From: JAQGMV01 sp046597455
GTDB lineage: Bacteria > Pseudomonadota > Gammaproteobacteria > Burkholderiales > SG8-41
Length of the DNA stretch: 16,393 nucleotides
Reading direction: 5' to 3'
Assembly: GCA_046597455.1 (NCBI GenBank)
Contig: JBKJKJ010000160.1
Coordinates: forward strand, 1-16,393
Of this stretch, positions 12,767-16,393 are shown one piece after another. A program made the translations under genes and the position numbers. Positions within the stretch are counted from its first letter, which is position 1. Each line of letters opens with the position of its first letter. The notes below the pieces were generated by a model that was given only the letters and a program-made list of their open reading frames with translations, did not search any database and was not told where the DNA came from.

Positions 12767-15343
12767 ATGCAGCAAAGCAAAATCAGAGCGCGCTGCAAAC
12801 CCCGGAAGCCATGCTGCAACGGGCGTCTATTCTGCGCAGCGCTCACCTTGTATAGCACGTTGCCGTGCGCCCACGCAGCGCCTTCGCCTGTTCGATCGCT
12901 GAGCCTGACTCAAGCGCTGAGTCGCGCACCGGAGGTCGACCCGCTGCCATCGGATCCGGTCTTTCTCGCGCTTTCTTTCGAGCTCAGCGCGCCGGAGGAT
13001 CTGCCGCATCACGCACGCGAACCGCTCACGCTCCAGCTCGCGCGGGCGCTCGACACGCTGTTCCCTGGCCTTCCGATGCCCTCACTCGGCAGGCCTGCGC
13101 CGACAGACCGGCCTCAGCCGCAGCCGGTCTTCTACGCCATACGCATCAACCGGCAGGATGTCGGCGTCGCGCGCCTTCTGCGGTTGCCCGACGGACGCTG
13201 GCTAGCGAGGCGCGAAGACCTGGAGGCGTGGCGCCTGCGCATCCCGGCAGCCGCACCGGTAATCTACGGCGGCGAAGAACATTTCCCCCTCGATGCTTTC
13301 GAAGGGGTCGCCTATCGCTTCGATGAGGCGCTGCAGTCGCTCGCGCTCGAAATCGAACCCCGATACTTCTCTGCGACGGAGATGGAAGGTACGCCCTTCA
13401 AAGCCGCAAAGCCTGCGCGCCCGGGGGTCGGGGCCTTCCTCAATTACGATCTCTTCCTCAACGCGACCAGCGACTCGAAACAGGTCAGCGGCGTGTTCGA
13501 AGGTGCTTTCTACAACCGCTTCGGGGTGGGCATCGCGAGCTTTCTTGCTCAGAGCGCGGGCTCGACTTCGCACCTGGTTCGACTCGATACGACGTGGCGG
13601 CGGGATTTTCCGGACGAAACGCGCACGTTGCTCGTGGGCGACGCGAGCGGCGCGAGCGGCGTCTGGGGACGCCCGGTGCGATTCGGCGGGCTGCGCTACG
13701 GCACCAATTTCGCAACCAATCCCGGCTATGTGACCTTTCCACTCCCCGGCCTGAGGGGCGAAGCGGCGCTCCCGACAACGACCGAGCTGTACGTCGATGG
13801 CGTGCTGCGTCAAAGCTCGAGTGTTCCGCCCGGACCGTTTCGGATCAACAACCTTCCGGTCGTCACCGGCCAGGGTGAAGTGCGGCTCGTGGTTCGCGAT
13901 CTGCTGGGGCGCGAGCAGGTCATTTCGGTTCCCTACTACGCCAGCAGCCAGCTCCTGCGTCCGGGCCTGCGCGAGGACTCTTACGAAATCGGCGTGACCC
14001 GAAACAACTACGGCATACGCAGCGATGACTATGGCCGCTTCGTTAGCGCCTTGCAGCGACGCCAGGGCTTTACCGATAATTTCACAGGCGAAGCGCGCGC
14101 CGAGGTCTTGCGCAACCAGCAGACGGTGGGGGTGGGCGCCAGCGTCGCGGCGCCTGCGCTGGGCGTGTTCACGGGCGCCACGGCGCTCAGCCGGAGCGAG
14201 TCTGGGCGGGGCGCGCTGCTCTTCGCCGGTTTCGAGCGCCAGGTGCGCCGCGGCATCAGCTTCGGCGTGCGCTCGCAATGGACTTCGGCAGATTTCACCC
14301 AGCTCGGCCTGCAGCCCGATCAGCGCGCACCGGTGCGCCGCATGAGCGCGAATGTGGGCGTGGCCCCGCCCGGCTACGGCTCGTTCGGCATCGCCTACCT
14401 GCGCGATGACAATCGCGACCGGCCCAACGTCGAAATCCTATCGGCGAGCTACAGCGTGAGCCTCGGCCCAGCAAGCGCGCTCGTGCTGTTCGCTTTCAAG
14501 CCTTTGACCGGTGACGGGACTCACGCGGTCGGCCTCACGCTGTCCATGGGTTTCGGCCCGCGCAGTTCGGCCGCGGTGAATGTCACCGCGCAGCCGAACG
14601 CCAACCAGGCGTTGGTACAGGTCCAGCGAAATCTGCCGCCCGGGCCCGGAACCGGTTATCGCCTGCTCGCCGGACTCGGTTCCCAGAGCGACCGCGAGGA
14701 GGTGGGTTTTTCGCTGCAGACCCACGCCGGAACTTACGTGGTGGAAGCGGGCCGCGCCGACCACCGCACCGGTCTGCGCGCCAGCGCGACAGGCGGCATC
14801 GCCCTCGTGGACGGCAGGCCATTTCCCGCTCGCAGTCTGACCGAGAGCTTTGCGGTTGCACAGGTGCCGGGCTATTCCGATGTCGGCATCTATCTCAACA
14901 ACCAGATCGTCGCGCGCACCGATAAGCAGGGGTATGCCATGGTGCCGCGGCTGCTGCCGTATCAGCTCAATGCGGTGCGCATCGACGTCGGCGACCTGCC
15001 GCTGGACGCACAAATCGAGGCCACTCAGATCGACGCGGTGCCTTTCTATCGCAGCGGCCTGCTGTTGAGGTTTCCCGTGCAGCCTTCGAATGGCGCCCTG
15101 CTCGTCATCGTGCTTGATGACGGCACACCGCTTCCGCCCGGCAGCGTGGTCATCATCGTGGGACGTGACGAGCCGTTTCCGGTCGCGCAGCGTGGGGAAG
15201 CGTATGTCACCGGCCTCGCCGACAAGAACCGCTTGCGGGCGCGCTGGAAGGATCAGAGTTGCGAATTCGACGTTGCGATGGGACCGCAGCTGGGCCCGCT
15301 GCCCAGAATCGGGCCGATCACCTGCAATGGCGTCAGGCCGTGA
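12767..15343 (+). CDS. Outer-membrane fimbrial usher (Csu/archaic type)
   Basis: The usher is the outer-membrane pore that receives chaperone-subunit complexes and threads the growing fibre out. The 858-residue protein has a signal peptide (GRLFCAALTLYSTLPCAHA/AP), a proline-rich stretch, an N-terminal chaperone-binding domain (about 125-215), a long beta-barrel region with the plug segment TELYVDGVLRQSSSVPPGPF and VRDLLGREQVISVPYYAS (about 340-395), SQLLRPGLREDSYEIGVTRN, and C-terminal domains ending with Cys832 and Cys853, the usual C-terminal disulfide pair. The length fits Csu ushers. ATG 12767 has only a weak ribosome site. It begins 65 bases after the chaperone stop, and its own stop overlaps the next start (GTGA). 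The family is certain. Confidence 0.95.
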   Translation: MQQSKIRARCKPRKPCCNGRLFCAALTLYSTLPCAHAAPSPVRSLSLTQALSRAPEVDPLPSDPVFLALSFELSAPEDLPHHAREPLTLQLARALDTLFPGLPMPSLGRPAPTDRPQPQPVFYAIRINRQDVGVARLLRLPDGRWLARREDLEAWRLRIPAAAPVIYGGEEHFPLDAFEGVAYRFDEALQSLALEIEPRYFSATEMEGTPFKAAKPARPGVGAFLNYDLFLNATSDSKQVSGVFEGAFYNRFGVGIASFLAQSAGSTSHLVRLDTTWRRDFPDETRTLLVGDASGASGVWGRPVRFGGLRYGTNFATNPGYVTFPLPGLRGEAALPTTTELYVDGVLRQSSSVPPGPFRINNLPVVTGQGEVRLVVRDLLGREQVISVPYYASSQLLRPGLREDSYEIGVTRNNYGIRSDDYGRFVSALQRRQGFTDNFTGEARAEVLRNQQTVGVGASVAAPALGVFTGATALSRSESGRGALLFAGFERQVRRGISFGVRSQWTSADFTQLGLQPDQRAPVRRMSANVGVAPPGYGSFGIAYLRDDNRDRPNVEILSASYSVSLGPASALVLFAFKPLTGDGTHAVGLTLSMGFGPRSSAAVNVTAQPNANQALVQVQRNLPPGPGTGYRLLAGLGSQSDREEVGFSLQTHAGTYVVEAGRADHRTGLRASATGGIALVDGRPFPARSLTESFAVAQVPGYSDVGIYLNNQIVARTDKQGYAMVPRLLPYQLNAVRIDVGDLPLDAQIEATQIDAVPFYRSGLLLRFPVQPSNGALLVIVLDDGTPLPPGSVVIIVGRDEPFPVAQRGEAYVTGLADKNRLRARWKDQSCEFDVAMGPQLGPLPRIGPITCNGVRP

Positions 15344-15807
15344 GCACGCGATCGACGATGCTGGGGCTCGCGGCGCTCGCGGCTGCGGCCGTCGTGCAAC
15401 CGTCCATGGCCACGTGCACGATATCGGCGACCGGCCTCGCCTTCGGCACCTACGACACGCTGCGCCCGAGCCCCAACGACAGCACCGGTAACGTTGCGGT
15501 GACGTGCACCGGCAGGCGGGGAAACGTTTTCTACTACAGCATCGCGCTCGCCAGCGGGACCGGCGCGTACACGCAGCGGCGGATGAGATCGGGCACATAC
15601 GCGCTCAGCTACAACCTCTATCTGGCGCCTGACCGCAGCGTCGTCTGGGGGGATGGCAATAGCGGCACCGGCGTCATCAGCGACATCATGTCCCTCAAGG
15701 GCGCGTCGGCAACGCGCAACTATCCGGTCTACGGGCGGATCTTCAGCCGCCAGGATGTGCCCGTTGGAATCTACACCGACTCGATCGTCGTCACGTTCGA
15801 CTTCTGA
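15340..15807 (+). CDS. Csu-type tip pilin (spore coat U domain), single domain
   Basis: GTG 15340 overlaps the usher TGA (GTGA), so translation is coupled; the 155-residue product has signal peptide STRSTMLGLAALAAAAVVQP then SMA/TCT. The single spore-coat-U domain has Cys26 and Cys56, LAFGTYD, RRMRSG, LSYNLYL, VVWGDGNSG, YGRIFSRQDVPVG and YTDSIVVTFDF. The mature protein begins one residue before the first cysteine, so it has no N-terminal donor strand. It could accept but not donate, which places it at the fibre tip, like CsuE. CsuE itself usually has two domains and about 330 residues, so this is a reduced version. The longer frame from 15259 lies inside the usher and is not credible. Confidence 0.9.
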   Translation: MSTRSTMLGLAALAAAAVVQPSMATCTISATGLAFGTYDTLRPSPNDSTGNVAVTCTGRRGNVFYYSIALASGTGAYTQRRMRSGTYALSYNLYLAPDRSVVWGDGNSGTGVISDIMSLKGASATRNYPVYGRIFSRQDVPVGIYTDSIVVTFDF

Positions 15808-15813
15808 CGGGTG

Positions 15814-16393
15814 TTAAAGCGGAAGGACGGTGAGCGCGAGCGGCCAGCTGTACGCCCCGGGGCTCAACCCCGGCGCCAGCGCAAAGCGGTAACTCATGCC
15901 GACGTTGCCGTCGCCGCCCGGCTTTTGCAGCAGCGTGCCGCCGCCCGCGCCGAACTCGACCACGCCGTCGAGGCCGGTGACTTTCACCGACTGGAAGATA
16001 TCGGCCAGCGCCCGAAACTCGAACAGGCAGAGGCTTGGGCTTCTGATGTGGAAGCGCGAGCCGCCCGCTACGTCGACATAGCCGCGCTGGATGTCCTGCG
16101 CCGTGACCACCAGCGTAGGGGTCTGGTAGACCGCCCGTATGCTCACTGTGTCCACCACGGTCGCCGAGACGGCCATCACGGCGCGCACCCCCGCGGCATC
16201 CGCGTCGCCCGCGAATCCGCGGCCCATGGGAATAAGCGCGGCAATGAAAGCCGCCATGACGAGGTGCCGCTGTAGCCCGAGGGCCGGTAACAGGCGATCG
16301 CCCGGGAGCGCGCCCACGGCGATCAGCTCTTCGCCGATGCGACGGCCGGTGAGCCGCTTGCGCGCGAGCGCTGCGTCGAGCTGACTTTCGGAG
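15814..16393 (-). CDS. MshEN-like domain joined to an exported beta-rich (pilin-like) domain, 5' end beyond the window
   Basis: The frame is open to the right edge. From 16392 it reads SESQLDAALARKRLTGRRIG, then EELIAVGALPGDRLLPALGLQ. This is the pattern of MshEN/GspE N-terminal domains (two short helices with TG+RIGE..L...G and a final L..AL.LQ). Directly in frame follows a hydrophobic stretch MAAFIAALIPMGRGFA with a possible cleavage at GFA/GDA, then about 135 residues rich in beta strands (TLVVTAQDIQRGYVDVAGG; ending GLSPGAYSWPLALTVLPL) that resemble fimbrial-type sandwich proteins. The latter part probably works outside the cytosol. If the upstream part is a separate gene, its stop is missing. 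An annotation starting at GTG 16317 or ATG 16257 would hide the fusion. It is convergent with the fimbrial operon (6 bp between stops). Function unknown. Confidence 0.65.
   Translation of the reverse strand, partial: SESQLDAALARKRLTGRRIGEELIAVGALPGDRLLPALGLQRHLVMAAFIAALIPMGRGFAGDADAAGVRAVMAVSATVVDTVSIRAVYQTPTLVVTAQDIQRGYVDVAGGSRFHIRSPSLCLFEFRALADIFQSVKVTGLDGVVEFGAGGGTLLQKPGGDGNVGMSYRFALAPGLSPGAYSWPLALTVLPL

Noticed and set aside
13202..14278. 358-codon minus-strand frame opposite the usher
   Set aside because: Shadow of the usher gene; composition is Arg/Ala/His-rich and no motif is visible. The same applies to the minus-strand frame at 14438-15598.

Overview
The window looks like chromosomal DNA of a GC-rich Gram-negative bacterium, most likely a betaproteobacterium. 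This is inferred from base composition, from the style of the SurE, PanE-like, FIST and TerC proteins, and from a Csu-type (archaic) chaperone-usher operon. No plasmid, phage, IS or CRISPR signature was found.

Layout. (1) Positions 1-2700, minus strand: an accessory block with visibly lower GC. It holds a secreted ankyrin-repeat protein, a possible 49-residue ORF, and a putative exported protein or lipoprotein that starts at TTG and runs off the left edge. (2) 2711-4410: surE, transcribed leftward with a likely terminator. Back-to-back with it lies a lipid-kinase (DAGK/YegS-type) remnant that has lost its catalytic N-terminal domain and carries a C8 tract that may have shifted its natural stop. 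(3) 4410-7985: a ketopantoate-reductase-family gene (+), then a convergent pair (DUF599 membrane protein and FIST sensor protein, 3 bp apart), then a glutathione S-transferase gene with a one-base frameshift. (4) 8204-11114: a TerC-type membrane protein fused in frame to a universal stress protein (minus strand) and a LysR-type regulator (plus strand), transcribed divergently. Each is preceded by its own yybP-ykoY (Mn2+-sensing) riboswitch, and the plus-strand copy is followed by a terminator-like hairpin. (5) 11315-15807: a compact four-gene archaic chaperone-usher operon (pilin, chaperone, usher, one-domain tip pilin). (6) 15814 to the right edge, minus strand: an open frame joining an MshEN-like domain, a hydrophobic segment and an exported beta-rich domain, convergent with the fimbrial operon.

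How the genes may work together. The terC-usp and lysR transcripts probably respond to the same ion through paired riboswitches, and the intergenic region between them also carries a good sigma70 promoter, a 22-bp-spaced direct repeat and a dyad. The four fimbrial genes would make a thin surface fibre: the first pilin has an N-terminal donor strand, and the tip subunit lacks one and so should cap the fibre. Several genes depend on non-ATG starts that overlap an upstream stop (TTGA, GTGA). Several single-base lesions or fusions (DAGK C8, GST, TerC-UspA, MshEN-pilin) should be checked against reads before being treated as biology.
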